A DNA stretch of 64,000 nucleotides from the NCBI RefSeq assembly GCF_029320955.1, contig NZ_CP119757.1, positions 2,604,001 to 2,668,000 of the forward strand. The letters are read 5' to 3'. Under the pieces are notes generated by a model. That model made no database searches. It was not told where the DNA came from and saw only the letters and a list, made by a program, of their open reading frames with translations. This document shows, piece after piece, positions 1-8,918 of the stretch (position 1 is the stretch's first letter; the number at the start of each line of letters is the position of its first letter). This DNA is from Flavobacterium sp. YJ01 (GTDB lineage Bacteria; Bacteroidota; Bacteroidia; Flavobacteriales; Flavobacteriaceae). The translations under genes were made by a program, and so were the position numbers.

Positions 1-119
1 TCAAAAATAGTCTATAAATTATCAATAAACTACAATTAATTTGCCAAATTCCTATTAATTTTATTTTTGTTCCGAAAAAATATAACAATTAATACACTAT
101 TTGTTATATTTTTATTACG

Positions 120-127
120 TAAATTTG
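120..127 (+). promoter_or_regulatory. -7 promoter element for the acyl-CoA dehydrogenase gene
   Basis: TAAATTTG matches the Bacteroidota -7 consensus TAnnTTTG and lies 20 bp before the ATG. A TTTG at 100-103 may be the -33 element, though the 16-bp spacing is shorter than usual. The first 119 bases are AT-rich and otherwise hold nothing I recognise. Confidence 0.55.
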
Positions 128-147
128 TTTGTTAAAAATTAAAAAAC

Positions 148-1326
148 ATGAAACCAGACCTATTTCAATCTCCAGATTACTATAACTTAGACGATTTGCT
201 AAGCGATGAACATAAATTAGTTCGAGAATCAGCTCGTGCATGGGTTAAAAGAGAAGTTTCTCCTATTATAGAAGAATATGCACAAAAAGCAGAATTTCCT
301 AAACAAATTATAAAAGGTCTCGGCGAGATTGGCGGTTTTGGTCCTTACATTCCTATTGAATATGGAGGAGCTGGTTTAGACCAAATTTCATATGGTTTAA
401 TTATGCAAGAAATAGAAAGAGGAGATTCTGGCGTAAGATCAACCTCATCTGTTCAATCTTCTTTGGTAATGTATCCTATTTGGAAATACGGAAACGAAGA
501 ACAAAGAATGAAATATCTGCCAAAACTGGCAACGGGAGAATTTATCGGTTGTTTTGGTTTAACAGAACCCGATTACGGTTCTGATCCCGGAAGCATGATT
601 ACCAACTTTAAAGACATGGGAGATCATTATCTTTTAAATGGTGCTAAAATGTGGATTTCTAACGCGCCGTTTGCAGATATTGCCATTGTTTGGGCAAAAA
701 ATGAAGAAGGCAGAATTCACGGTTTAATCGTAGAGCGTGGCATGGAAGGTTTTTCGACTCCAGAAACTCATAATAAATGGTCGCTTCGTGCATCTGCAAC
801 AGGAGAATTAATTTTTGATAATGTGAAAGTTCCAAAAGAAAATCTTCTTCCTAATAAATCTGGTTTGGGTGCTCCGCTTGGATGCTTAGATTCTGCTCGT
901 TACGGAATTGCTTGGGGCGCAATCGGTGCCGCAATGGATTGCTATGATACTGCTTTACGCTATTCTAAAGAGAGAATCCAGTTCGGAAAACCAATTGGAG
1001 GAACTCAACTACAGCAGAAAAAACTGGCAGAAATGATTACCGAAATCACAAAAGCACAATTATTAACTTGGCGTTTAGGTGTTTTAAGAAACGAAGGAAA
1101 AGCAACAACAGCACAAATTTCGATGGCAAAACGCAATAACGTCAATATGGCGATTACCATTGCTCGAGAAGCAAGACAAATGCTCGGAGGCATGGGAATT
1201 ACTGGCGAATACTCCATAATGCGCCATATGATGAATCTTGAAAGTGTTATTACTTATGAAGGAACTCACGACATTCATTTACTTATAACCGGAATGGACG
1301 TAACTGGAATTCCTGCATTTAAATAA
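148..1326 (+). CDS. gcdH: acyl-CoA dehydrogenase, glutaryl-CoA dehydrogenase-like
   Basis: Flavoprotein of 392 residues, the normal length for the acyl-CoA dehydrogenase family. It would oxidise an acyl-CoA thioester at the alpha-beta bond and pass electrons to ETF. The best subgroup match by eye is glutaryl-CoA dehydrogenase: the RS-x2-SVQSSLVM segment near residue 100 includes the arginine that binds the substrate carboxylate in that enzyme, and the catalytic base is the Glu in ITYEGTHDIH (about residue 371). The FAD-binding motif GCFGLTEPDYGSDPG and the C-terminal MLGGMGITGEY are intact. The gene stands alone, with its own -7 element upstream and a strong terminator downstream. The family is certain. 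The exact substrate (glutaryl-CoA from lysine or tryptophan breakdown, or another acyl-CoA) is inferred. Confidence 0.93.
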   Translation: MKPDLFQSPDYYNLDDLLSDEHKLVRESARAWVKREVSPIIEEYAQKAEFPKQIIKGLGEIGGFGPYIPIEYGGAGLDQISYGLIMQEIERGDSGVRSTSSVQSSLVMYPIWKYGNEEQRMKYLPKLATGEFIGCFGLTEPDYGSDPGSMITNFKDMGDHYLLNGAKMWISNAPFADIAIVWAKNEEGRIHGLIVERGMEGFSTPETHNKWSLRASATGELIFDNVKVPKENLLPNKSGLGAPLGCLDSARYGIAWGAIGAAMDCYDTALRYSKERIQFGKPIGGTQLQQKKLAEMITEITKAQLLTWRLGVLRNEGKATTAQISMAKRNNVNMAITIAREARQMLGGMGITGEYSIMRHMMNLESVITYEGTHDIHLLITGMDVTGIPAFK

Positions 1327-1360
1327 TTGATATTTATTAAAATATATACAAAATCAATCT

Positions 1361-1390
1361 AAAAAGCTTCTTCTAACAGAGAAGCTTTTT
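1361..1390 (+). terminator. rho-independent terminator after the acyl-CoA dehydrogenase gene
   Basis: Arms AAAAAGCTTCT and AGAAGCTTTTT form a perfect 11-bp stem around an 8-base loop, ending in a T run. The T run leads directly into the -7 element of the next gene, so terminator and promoter abut. Confidence 0.85.
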
Positions 1391-1397
1391 ATCTTTG
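1390..1397 (+). promoter_or_regulatory. -7 promoter element for the DUF3050 gene
   Basis: TATCTTTG is a perfect TAnnTTTG element, 18 bp before the ATG at 1416. An in-frame TTG at 1395 lies inside this element, so it cannot be the start codon of a transcript made from it. This fixes the start at 1416. Confidence 0.75.
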
Positions 1398-1415
1398 CAT
1401 CAAAATTTTTTTAAA

Positions 1416-2198
1416 ATGAATATCGAAGCGATAAACAAAAGCATCCAACCACAGAAAGACCAATTATTAAACCACGCTTTATATAATAAGATTCAAAACC
1501 TAGACGATCTGCACAGTTTTCTAGAAACTCACGTTTTTGCTGTTTGGGATTTTATGTCTTTATTAAAAGCTCTACAAGCCAAACTTACCTGCACAACAAC
1601 ACCTTGGTTTGCGACTAAAAATCCAGAAACACGATATTTAATTAATGAAATTGTTCTTGCAGAAGAAACAGATTTGACTATTGACGGAAGAAGACAAAGC
1701 CATTACGAAATGTATCTAGAAGCAATGGAAGATTGCGGAGCAGATACAACTGGTGTTTTAAAATTCTTATCAGAAGTTACTTCTCTTCATAATATATTTG
1801 TGGCAATCAAACAAAGTTCATTGCATCCAAACGTAAAAGCCTTTTTAGATTTTACATTTAGAGTAATTGAAGAAGGAAAACCACACGAAATTGCCGCTGC
1901 ATTTACTTTCGGAAGAGAAGATTTGATTCCGAGTATGTTCACGCAAATACTGAAAAACTTCCAAAAGAATCTTCCGGACATCGATTTAACAAAATTACTT
2001 TATTATTTTGAAAGACATATCGAATTGGACGCTGACGAACACGGTCCAATGGCAATGCAGATGATTACAGAATTATGCGAAGACGATGCTCAAAAATGGA
2101 AAGAAGTAGAAGAAGTTTCTATTCTTGCCTTAGAAAAACGTATCGGACTTTGGAATGCCATCGAAGAAGAAATCGTGATGAAAACCGAAATGGTTTAA
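1416..2198 (+). CDS. DUF3050 family protein (heme-oxygenase-like fold)
   Basis: Soluble protein of 260 residues resembling DUF3050, a Bacteroidota/proteobacterial family placed in the heme-oxygenase-like superfamily. Candidate metal or cofactor residues are present: the ETHVFAVWDFM segment near residue 36, EETDLTIDGRRQSHYEMY in the middle, and ERHIELDADEHGPMA near the C-terminus, giving His/Asp/Glu clusters on predicted helices. No signal peptide or membrane segment is seen. I chose ATG 1416 because an upstream in-frame TTG falls inside the -7 promoter element. Members may be non-heme iron enzymes, but no reaction is assigned. The neighbours do not point to a pathway. Confidence 0.8.
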   Translation: MNIEAINKSIQPQKDQLLNHALYNKIQNLDDLHSFLETHVFAVWDFMSLLKALQAKLTCTTTPWFATKNPETRYLINEIVLAEETDLTIDGRRQSHYEMYLEAMEDCGADTTGVLKFLSEVTSLHNIFVAIKQSSLHPNVKAFLDFTFRVIEEGKPHEIAAAFTFGREDLIPSMFTQILKNFQKNLPDIDLTKLLYYFERHIELDADEHGPMAMQMITELCEDDAQKWKEVEEVSILALEKRIGLWNAIEEEIVMKTEMV

Positions 2199-2262
2199 AA
2201 TCCAAACCCGCCTATTTAACGTAACTATTTGTTTAAAGCCATTACTCTAATTTAAACAAATT

Positions 2263-3024
2263 ATGAAACTACATTTTAAACAAATAGCTACCGTTATATT
2301 TTCTGTTTTTCTTCTAAGCTGTACGACCGAAGAAAGCAATTCTACTCCAATTACTACTACTCCACCAGTTGTAAATCCACCTGTTGTAAGTCCGCCAACA
2401 ACTATTCCGAGTTCTATAAATTATTTGGCTTTAGGCGATAGTTACACCATCGGGCAAAGCGTTTGCGAAACTTGCCGTTTTCCAGAACAGCTCAAATCGA
2501 GTTTAAGAACAATGTTTTCGAGTACGATTTCACTCAAAATAATTGCAACTACCGGATGGACAACCTCTAATTTATTGGCGGCAATTGATTCTCAAAAACC
2601 AGAATCTAATTATGATTTAGTCACACTTTTAATTGGAGTTAATAATCAATATCAGAGAAGAGATTTTTCTGTTTACGAAAAAGAATTTCCAGAATTAGTC
2701 AACAAAGCCGTTATGCTTGCCAAAAATGATAAAAAAAATGTAGTCGTAATTTCTATTCCAGATTATGCCTACACGCCTTACGGAAAAAATCTTGCAGGCG
2801 ATCAAAGCGCGAAAATTTCGGCAGAAATAACCAAATACAATTCTTTCGCAGAAAACTATTGCAACACCAATCAAATCGCTTTCGTCTCGATTACAGATAT
2901 TACGCGTGAAGGACTTAATAGTCCAAATCTTGTGGCCTCAGATGGTTTGCATCCTTCCGAATCTGCTTATAAACTATTTGTCGATAGAATGATGCCGAAA
3001 GTCAAAATAGCGTTGCAGAATTAA
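2263..3024 (+). CDS. SGNH/GDSL-type esterase lipoprotein
   Basis: Predicted cell-envelope lipoprotein of 253 residues. A type II signal peptide ends at the lipobox FLLSC (Cys20), followed by a Pro/Thr-rich linker (about residues 28-51) and an SGNH hydrolase domain. Block I is LALGDSYT with nucleophile Ser60, block III is the GVNN segment near residue 126, and block V is SDGLHPS with catalytic Asp227 and His230. The domain therefore looks active, hydrolysing an ester such as an acyl or acetyl group on lipid, sugar or peptidoglycan. Substrate is unknown. It is a single-gene unit, convergent with the next operon, with a dyad repeat between them. Confidence 0.88.
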   Translation: MKLHFKQIATVIFSVFLLSCTTEESNSTPITTTPPVVNPPVVSPPTTIPSSINYLALGDSYTIGQSVCETCRFPEQLKSSLRTMFSSTISLKIIATTGWTTSNLLAAIDSQKPESNYDLVTLLIGVNNQYQRRDFSVYEKEFPELVNKAVMLAKNDKKNVVVISIPDYAYTPYGKNLAGDQSAKISAEITKYNSFAENYCNTNQIAFVSITDITREGLNSPNLVASDGLHPSESAYKLFVDRMMPKVKIALQN

Positions 3025-3069
3025 TGTTTTTATTTTTTGAAGCAGAAATTTTCGTTTTCAAAACACCTT

Positions 3070-3139
3070 TAGTCCCGCTATCCACTATATCTTTTGTTCT
3101 GAACCCCAGAACAAAAGGATATCGTTCCTATCGGGGCTA
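3070..3139. repeat. dyad repeat element (REP-like), probable bidirectional terminator
   Basis: Outer arms TAGTCCCGCTA and TATCGGGGCTA flank a strong inner hairpin (3087-3122; arms ending TTTTGTTCTG and starting CAGAACAAAA, with one bulged G). It lies between two convergent genes and probably ends both transcripts. The layout is typical of the multicopy dyad elements in Flavobacterium intergenic regions. Confidence 0.7.
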
Positions 3140-3167
3140 GAGTAGAAATTTTTGTTTTCAGAAGAAA

Positions 3168-4187
3168 TTATTTTTTAGACTTCCAAATAAAACCATCCAG
3201 CAAATAATGCGTAAACTGCGGAACACTCAACAATGGAACTAACAAAATCTGCCAACTCGAAAAATCAAAATGGCTAACGCTGATATTTTCATTCCAGACA
3301 AAAAATTCCCAGAGAAATTCTTCAGAAAAAGCAATTAACAGCAGAATTCCAATATAAATCAAAATACCTTTATATTGTTTTAAGAAAGACAAACTTCCCA
3401 ATTCTAAAGCTGATTTTCCATCAATTTCTTTAAAATAAACCAAAGCCATATACGGAATTCCGTGCGAAACGACATTCAATAAAGTAAAAATCAGATCGTC
3501 ATTAAAATATACAATTCCGAAATACCAAGACAAAGCAGTTCCTAAAATAATGCTGTTTTTTGGAATATTAAAAAATCGATTTTGAAAGGATTTTATTGCT
3601 GTATAAACTATATACAAAATCAAGATTCCGATATAAATCAAAAACAGGATTTCCAGAATTTTTTGATTTTCAAATCTAAAAAATTCATTTTCTACAAACC
3701 AGTTGAACTTTCGCTTAGACGAAAAAAACCAATATAACATCGGATATCCAGTCGAAGCATAAATCGCAAGATTATCAATCCAAACCGAGAACTTCGTCTT
3801 CGTTTCTTTTCTGGCATACAATCTCATAAAACCATATTGCTGTCTTATAAAATGAAAAACAGCTACATAAGCCAGAAACGACCAAAAAACTAAACTTCCG
3901 AAAGAGAAAAGCACAATTCCGGTTACAAAACAAATTAGCGGCAATAGAATTAATCTCGTTTTCTGTTTTTGGAATTCATCTGCAACAAAATAAGTTTTGA
4001 ATAATGTGGCATAAACGTGGGCGACATCAATAAAAACAATCAGAAAAAGCCAAGTATAAAAAGAATAATGATCTTCTATTTCACTAATATAATCCTGAAA
4101 AACGAAAATGATTGCCAATACAAAAAATGACGGTCCAATTATAAAAGCTAAATCGGTTTTGGCTTTATGAATCCAAGGTTGTTCCAT
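3168..4187 (-). CDS. polytopic membrane protein, last gene of the aminopropyltransferase operon
   Basis: Integral membrane protein of 339 residues with about nine hydrophobic segments, starting with one at residues 13-30. I do not recognise a family with confidence. Charged or polar residues in the membrane part include DVAHVYATLFKTYF (about residues 54-67), HFIRQQYGFMRLYARKE (about 112-128) and SHGIPYMALVYFKE. The histidine-rich loops could bind a metal or a heme. The start overlaps the end of the FAD oxidoreductase gene by 23 bp, so the two are translationally coupled, and it is the last gene of the seven-gene operon. A dyad terminator follows. Function is unknown; context suggests a partner of the oxidoreductase or of a polyamine-like product. 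Confidence 0.75.
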   Translation of the reverse strand: MEQPWIHKAKTDLAFIIGPSFFVLAIIFVFQDYISEIEDHYSFYTWLFLIVFIDVAHVYATLFKTYFVADEFQKQKTRLILLPLICFVTGIVLFSFGSLVFWSFLAYVAVFHFIRQQYGFMRLYARKETKTKFSVWIDNLAIYASTGYPMLYWFFSSKRKFNWFVENEFFRFENQKILEILFLIYIGILILYIVYTAIKSFQNRFFNIPKNSIILGTALSWYFGIVYFNDDLIFTLLNVVSHGIPYMALVYFKEIDGKSALELGSLSFLKQYKGILIYIGILLLIAFSEEFLWEFFVWNENISVSHFDFSSWQILLVPLLSVPQFTHYLLDGFIWKSKK

Positions 4188-5796
4188 CTACAATTTCATT
4201 TACAACATTAATTCCCTGATGAAAAGCTTCTTCAAAAATTGAAATTCCAGATAAATCGCTGTGTGCGAAATAAATCTTTCTTTCGATATTCTGTTTTGCC
4301 TGTTTTTTCGCTTCACCAAAAATAAATCCTGGCGCAGGCGAAATCATTCCGTGACCTAAAAGAAAAACTTCAATGTCTTCTGCATATTCTTCAATATCTG
4401 GATGTGCGACTTTTAAATCGTTCAAAACAAACTGTTTCCAATATTCTTTATCTTTTTTATAAAGCTCTTTTCTGGTTTTCTTCAAATCAGCAGACGAAAA
4501 ACTATAATAATACGTAATCACCTTTTTGTCCTGAACCTGATTCACCGTCTGATGCTGATCGTAAACGTAACCCAAGCCCTTTGCATCGTAAATTACATTA
4601 TCCCACGAAAGTGGAAAACTATAATTATCAAATAAATCATTAACAACTAAAGTTGCCAAAAGCCAAGGCGTATAATGAAAATCTTTGGTAAATGTTTTTC
4701 TGTCTTGAATCAAATACTGATTTACAAACTGCGGAGAAGCCATGATAACTTTGTCTGCAATAATTTCGATAGAAGTTTTATTGACATCATCAAAAGCTTT
4801 TGCGATTACTTTATTTCCATCTGTTTTGACTTCGTAAACCAAATGATTTTTCAGCGATTTGTCTTTGGTATATTTTTTCAAATGATTGGCTAATCGAGAA
4901 TTTCCTTCTGCCCAAGTTAAAACGCTGTCATGTTTTTCGGGCGTGCAATCCTGCTTTCTTCCTGCAAAATAATGAATTCCAGCCCAAGCCGAAACGTATT
5001 CGATTCCTAGACCAAAATCGTCTTTACAGCAATAATCGATATAATTGTACAAAGGCTCAGAAGTAAAATGATTTTCTTGAAACCATTTTTTCATCGTGAT
5101 TTTATCTAAAGCTCTCGTTTTTTGATCTGAAGAAGAAAGGTAAAGCGGAATATCAAACAAATATTTCTGATCTTCTCCTTTTCCTGTTCTGAAAACATCC
5201 ATTTGTTTGAAGAATTTATCAAATTCCAAATCATCAGAAACCGAATTTCCTTCTTTTGGAACCACGCCTTCTTGCCAATTATTTTTATAAAATAAACGCT
5301 CGTCTGGCGCAAAAGTCAATTGCAATTCGTCAAAAACAGGAAATCCTTTTGAATCGTAACCCAAAATTATTTTTTCTTCTTCCAAAAAATGAAGCAATTC
5401 TTTGTCTTGAAAATTCGGCAAAGGCAAATAATGCGCGCCTAAAGGATATTTAGAATATTTATTTTCTCCGTTAGAAGAATTTCCACCCAAATGATTTTCT
5501 AATTCTACCATCAAAAAATCGGAAATTCCTTTTTTATGAAACTGACGCGCCGCGCTTAAACCAGAAATTCCTCCGCCAACAATTAGATACGGAATCTGGA
5601 TTTTTTTTGTTGGTTTAGGAAAATCTTTTATCCATAAACGATGTCCGAGCAAATGTTTAGTGCCCGATAAACGAATCATCAAAACCGCAATTTTATCAGA
5701 ACAAAATTGAAGAAAAGGAACCGCAATTAAAGCCGCGCCAACTACTTTTAAGAAACTTCTTCTGGATTTATTGCAGTTTTCCCCACTCTTCATCAA
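4165..5796 (-). CDS. Tat-exported FAD-dependent oxidoreductase, amine-oxidase-like
   Basis: Protein of 543 residues. A twin-arginine signal (SRRSFLK, Arg12-Arg13, then a hydrophobic stretch to about residue 31) suggests export in folded form, with FAD bound. The dinucleotide-binding fold follows as LIVGGGISGLSAARQF (about residues 71-86), with a downstream acidic residue in MVELENHLGGNS typical of flavin amine oxidases and phytoene-desaturase-like enzymes. A C-terminal flavin-contact segment (GISIFEEAFHQGINV) is present. It overlaps the upstream spermidine-synthase-like gene by 29 bp and the downstream membrane gene by 23 bp. Oxidation of an amine or polyamine product of the operon is an inference from context; the substrate is not known. 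A second ATG one codon in is equally possible. Confidence 0.82.
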   Translation of the reverse strand: MMKSGENCNKSRRSFLKVVGAALIAVPFLQFCSDKIAVLMIRLSGTKHLLGHRLWIKDFPKPTKKIQIPYLIVGGGISGLSAARQFHKKGISDFLMVELENHLGGNSSNGENKYSKYPLGAHYLPLPNFQDKELLHFLEEEKIILGYDSKGFPVFDELQLTFAPDERLFYKNNWQEGVVPKEGNSVSDDLEFDKFFKQMDVFRTGKGEDQKYLFDIPLYLSSSDQKTRALDKITMKKWFQENHFTSEPLYNYIDYCCKDDFGLGIEYVSAWAGIHYFAGRKQDCTPEKHDSVLTWAEGNSRLANHLKKYTKDKSLKNHLVYEVKTDGNKVIAKAFDDVNKTSIEIIADKVIMASPQFVNQYLIQDRKTFTKDFHYTPWLLATLVVNDLFDNYSFPLSWDNVIYDAKGLGYVYDQHQTVNQVQDKKVITYYYSFSSADLKKTRKELYKKDKEYWKQFVLNDLKVAHPDIEEYAEDIEVFLLGHGMISPAPGFIFGEAKKQAKQNIERKIYFAHSDLSGISIFEEAFHQGINVVNEIVDGTTLDS

Positions 5797-7300
5797 AATA
5801 GCGTACTAAAATTTGGTTATCTAAACGATTGATTTCAACTTGATTTGAAATCATATCATTGGTAAAATAATTAAAACGGTCGAATTGATAATTATAGAAT
5901 TTCAATTTATCTGCTTTTCGGTTTACAGTATTAAAAGTAGTTCCGAAACCGTTAATTGCAATGGTATAACCCCATTCTCCAAACGACGGAACATAGGCGT
6001 GATAGGCATCGACCTGAGGAAAAACCTGCATAACCGTTTTATTGATACACCAAAAAGATTTTGGCGCAAAATAAGGCGAAGTGGTTTGTATAACAACTGC
6101 TGCATCTGGCTGTAAAATGGTTTTGATAGTTTGATAAAAATTAAGCGAATACAATTTCCCTAAACTGTAATTGGAAGGATCTGGAAAATCGATTATTGCC
6201 ACATCATATTTTTCTTTGCAGCTTTTTGCCCAGATATAAGCATCGGTATTAATAACAGTAACTTTTGGGCTATTCAATGAATTCTGATTGAAATTGGTTA
6301 AAACTGTATTGGTTTTAAACAGCTTCGTCATTCCTTGATCTAAATCGACCAAAGTTACTTTTTCAACATCTTTGTATTTCAGGATTTCACGAACCGCTAA
6401 ACCATCTCCTCCGCCCAAAACCAAAACGTTCTTGACGCTTTTTGCCATTGACAAAGCAGGATGCACTAAGGCTTCGTGATAACGGTATTCGTCTGCCGAA
6501 CTAAATTGTAAATTATTATTTAAATAAAGTCTGTAATCGCTTTTATTGTGCGTTAAAACAATACGCTGATATGGTGTTGAATTGGTATAAATGATGTTTT
6601 CTCCGTACAATTTCCCTTCTGAATACGCGAGAATATCATTCGAAAAAACAAAAACTGCTAAAAGCAATACAAATGAAAAAATGGCTTTTACTTTTAAAAA
6701 ATAAACCTTTTTCAATTCTTTTTCTAACAAAAAACATAAAGCAATAGCAATACTTACGTTTATCATTCCGAAGAAAAGCGACGTTCCCATGATGCCTAAT
6801 TTTGGCACTAAAACCAAAGGAAATAAGATTGAAGCCAATAAAGCTCCGATATAATCAAACGTAAAAACATTAGAAACCAAATCTTTAAACTCAACTCTGT
6901 CTTTTAGAATATTCATTAAAAGCGGAATCTCTAAACCGACCAAAAAACCGGTTACAAAAACAAATAAGTATAAAATGAACTGAAATGAACCAACATTTTC
7001 GAACAATAGAAATAAAACAACAGAACTTAATCCGCCGATAAGTCCCACTAAAATTTCGATTTCTACGAAAGTGTTCAGCAGATTTTTGTGAAAAAACTTC
7101 GAAAAAAAAGAACCTATTCCCATAGAAAATAGGTATACGCCAATGATAAACGAAAATTGTTTTACCGAATCGCCTAATAAATAACTCGCCAAAGTTCCTG
7201 CAACCAATTCATAAATAAGTCCGCAAGTGGCAATTATAAATACAGCAAAGAGTAACAGAAATTCGAACCTAAGAAACTTTTTACCCATGAATTGCGGCAC
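5768..7300 (-). CDS. membrane-embedded spermidine-synthase-like aminopropyltransferase
   Basis: Fusion-type protein of 510 residues. The N-terminal half (about residues 12-225) has about seven transmembrane helices. The C-terminal half is a Rossmann methyltransferase-like domain of the spermidine synthase family, with the RYHEALVHPA segment (about 273-282), the cofactor loop VLVLGGGDG (292-300), an acidic ribose-binding residue in VDLDQG (318-323) and the active-site loop DFPDPSNYSLGKLYS (371-385), which keeps the Asp residues used by aminopropyltransferases. Soluble SpeE proteins are about 280-300 residues and lack the membrane half. The AdoMet decarboxylase at the head of the operon would supply the aminopropyl donor. 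The acceptor (putrescine, another amine, or a membrane component) is unknown. Confidence 0.85.
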   Translation of the reverse strand: MPQFMGKKFLRFEFLLLFAVFIIATCGLIYELVAGTLASYLLGDSVKQFSFIIGVYLFSMGIGSFFSKFFHKNLLNTFVEIEILVGLIGGLSSVVLFLLFENVGSFQFILYLFVFVTGFLVGLEIPLLMNILKDRVEFKDLVSNVFTFDYIGALLASILFPLVLVPKLGIMGTSLFFGMINVSIAIALCFLLEKELKKVYFLKVKAIFSFVLLLAVFVFSNDILAYSEGKLYGENIIYTNSTPYQRIVLTHNKSDYRLYLNNNLQFSSADEYRYHEALVHPALSMAKSVKNVLVLGGGDGLAVREILKYKDVEKVTLVDLDQGMTKLFKTNTVLTNFNQNSLNSPKVTVINTDAYIWAKSCKEKYDVAIIDFPDPSNYSLGKLYSLNFYQTIKTILQPDAAVVIQTTSPYFAPKSFWCINKTVMQVFPQVDAYHAYVPSFGEWGYTIAINGFGTTFNTVNRKADKLKFYNYQFDRFNYFTNDMISNQVEINRLDNQILVRYFDEEWGKLQ

Positions 7301-7496
7301 TAATAATCATTGAGATCCCAATGATAAATGCTGCCAGAACAATCGCAACAGCAACATTGTTTTTTTCTACCACTTCTTTCCAAGTATTTTCTGGAGTGAG
7401 TTTTTCGATAATAAAATAACCGATTAATAAAATTACAATTCCTAAAAGAGAATAAATAATCGAATTTACTATTGGCTGCGCGTGAATTAATTCCAT
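7281..7496 (-). CDS. DUF350 family small membrane protein
   Basis: Protein of 71 residues with two hydrophobic helices (about 9-30 and 46-67) and a short polar loop between them, matching a single DUF350 unit. Larger relatives such as YjfL carry two units. The C-terminal helix contains the small-residue pattern VLAAFIIGISMIISAAIHG. It overlaps the start of the spermidine-synthase-like gene by 20 bp. DUF350 proteins have no established activity that I can state; they recur near polyamine-related and envelope-stress genes. Here the protein is probably a membrane subunit working with the aminopropyltransferase. Confidence 0.75.
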   Translation of the reverse strand: MELIHAQPIVNSIIYSLLGIVILLIGYFIIEKLTPENTWKEVVEKNNVAVAIVLAAFIIGISMIISAAIHG

Positions 7497-7510
7497 ACTA
7501 ATTGATTTTT

Positions 7511-7690
7511 TTATTTGTGATAAAAACGGTTATAAGATGTTCGGCTTCCTGCCGTGCTATATTTTTCGGTGGTTTCGCAATCGCAGATTCGGTTTCCTGC
7601 GAGAGCAAAGTACATATACACTCCAAAGCAAAAGAATCCAATTGCCAATGAAGCCCAGTTATTACTAAAGAAATCAGAAATTTTATTCAT
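7511..7690 (-). CDS. small single-pass membrane protein
   Basis: Protein of 59 residues with one transmembrane helix (about residues 14-33) and a Cys-containing motif just after it (RICDCETT). I chose the ATG at 7690 because it overlaps the end of the DUF4178 gene by 8 bp, the usual arrangement for coupled translation; a longer frame to 7735 would run deep into that gene. No family is recognised. It sits 14 bp before the DUF350 gene within the operon. Confidence 0.65.
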   Translation of the reverse strand: MNKISDFFSNNWASLAIGFFCFGVYMYFALAGNRICDCETTEKYSTAGSRTSYNRFYHK

Positions 7691-8915
7691 AGTCGTAAGT
7701 TGAATAGGAACTATCTGCCCATCTATTTTTTTCAAATTGATTTTTAAAGAATCGTATAATAAAGAAAATTACAACCATTGCGATAATAACCAGCCAGACG
7801 TTTCGACTAGAAGGTTCGTTCCAAATCACATTAATGCGCATGGCGTTATTTTTAACATCTTCAGGCGCTTTCATAGGCGTAATTACAAGATGGTATTTTC
7901 CTGGTTTTACACCACAGATATTAAATTTTTCAGAACTGCTTCCTTCTCTCCAATATTCTCCATCTGTGTAGCCCGAATAATATTCAATGTCTTTATTCGC
8001 ATAAATTTCGTCACTTGTATCTTCGTTAATCAAGGCAATATTAAGATTGGCCCAAGAATTATCAACATCAGTAGAAACGCTAATCGTCATCGGTGCCGAA
8101 GCGCCTTTAAGCTCAAAAGTTGGACTCGTAATTTCTTTATTATCGAATTTGCTAAATTCTATGGTTTGAGAAAAAACAGTTTGCTCAAACTGATTTCTAT
8201 AAATAAACCAATTTGCTGTTATAATCAACAAAGCAAAAAGACAGAAAATAATAGCTGTATTTTTAATATCAAAAAGAGACGGCTGAATCATACCTGTTCC
8301 TGTTTGATAAGGCAACTTTATTCCTGGAAATGCTTTTCTGATTTTGCTTTTATTGACATATTCGCCATGAAATGCAGTCTGAACATTATTCACTTTTTCT
8401 ACCGAAACAATGTACGGTGGATTTATAAATTCTGCTAAATGCGTTTTTTTGTTTGGTAGCTGAAAATCAAAAAATCCTTTTGCATCAATTATTTCAGCAT
8501 CAGAATGTTCGAAAAGATCATAATCCTGGCCATCATAATCCAGAACTTTAACTCCTTTTTTTAGGTCGTCAATCTTTTCCATTTCGGTCAGCATCATCCA
8601 ATGTCCGTTTGAAAGGGATAGATAGAGAAATTCTTTTGCTTCATTTTGCAAAATAAATTCTGTCCACCTATAATCAGGTTGCACTTTTTTTCTTAAAATA
8701 CCCGTTACTTTATATTCGCTTCCTTTTAAGAAACCCTTTTCGCCAATAACTAGCGGATACGTTTCTGTTTCTGCTTTATATTTTGATTTTCTGCGAAATT
8801 TTCCTTCATCGTCAGTTTCATATACGCTTCGGCATATTGGGCAAACAAAATTTACTACTTCAAAACCAACCTCTAATTCGGTTTCTACATTACAATCGTA
8901 ACAAGGAATCTTCAT
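7683..8915 (-). CDS. DUF4178 domain membrane protein with N-terminal zinc ribbon
   Basis: Protein of 410 residues. It begins with a zinc-ribbon-like knuckle (Cys5, Cys8, Cys25, Cys28). DUF4178-type domains cover roughly residues 50-200 and include the WTEFILQNE and FLYLSLSNGHWMML segments characteristic of this family. A transmembrane helix lies near residues 221-240, then a beta-rich presumably periplasmic region (about 245-370), then a second helix (about 375-392) and a basic tail. It starts 3 bp after the AdoMet decarboxylase gene. DUF4178 has no proven biochemical role. The layout suggests a membrane scaffold or sensor joining cytoplasm and periplasm in this operon. Confidence 0.8.
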   Translation of the reverse strand: MKIPCYDCNVETELEVGFEVVNFVCPICRSVYETDDEGKFRRKSKYKAETETYPLVIGEKGFLKGSEYKVTGILRKKVQPDYRWTEFILQNEAKEFLYLSLSNGHWMMLTEMEKIDDLKKGVKVLDYDGQDYDLFEHSDAEIIDAKGFFDFQLPNKKTHLAEFINPPYIVSVEKVNNVQTAFHGEYVNKSKIRKAFPGIKLPYQTGTGMIQPSLFDIKNTAIIFCLFALLIITANWFIYRNQFEQTVFSQTIEFSKFDNKEITSPTFELKGASAPMTISVSTDVDNSWANLNIALINEDTSDEIYANKDIEYYSGYTDGEYWREGSSSEKFNICGVKPGKYHLVITPMKAPEDVKNNAMRINVIWNEPSSRNVWLVIIAMVVIFFIIRFFKNQFEKNRWADSSYSTYDYE

Positions 8916-8918
8916 ATC

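Noticed and set aside
7737..8438. Long antisense frame (233 codons) opposite the DUF4178 gene
   Set aside because: The minus-strand protein has clear domain structure, operon overlaps and helices; the antisense translation is rich in Asn, Ile, Phe and Arg with no domain.
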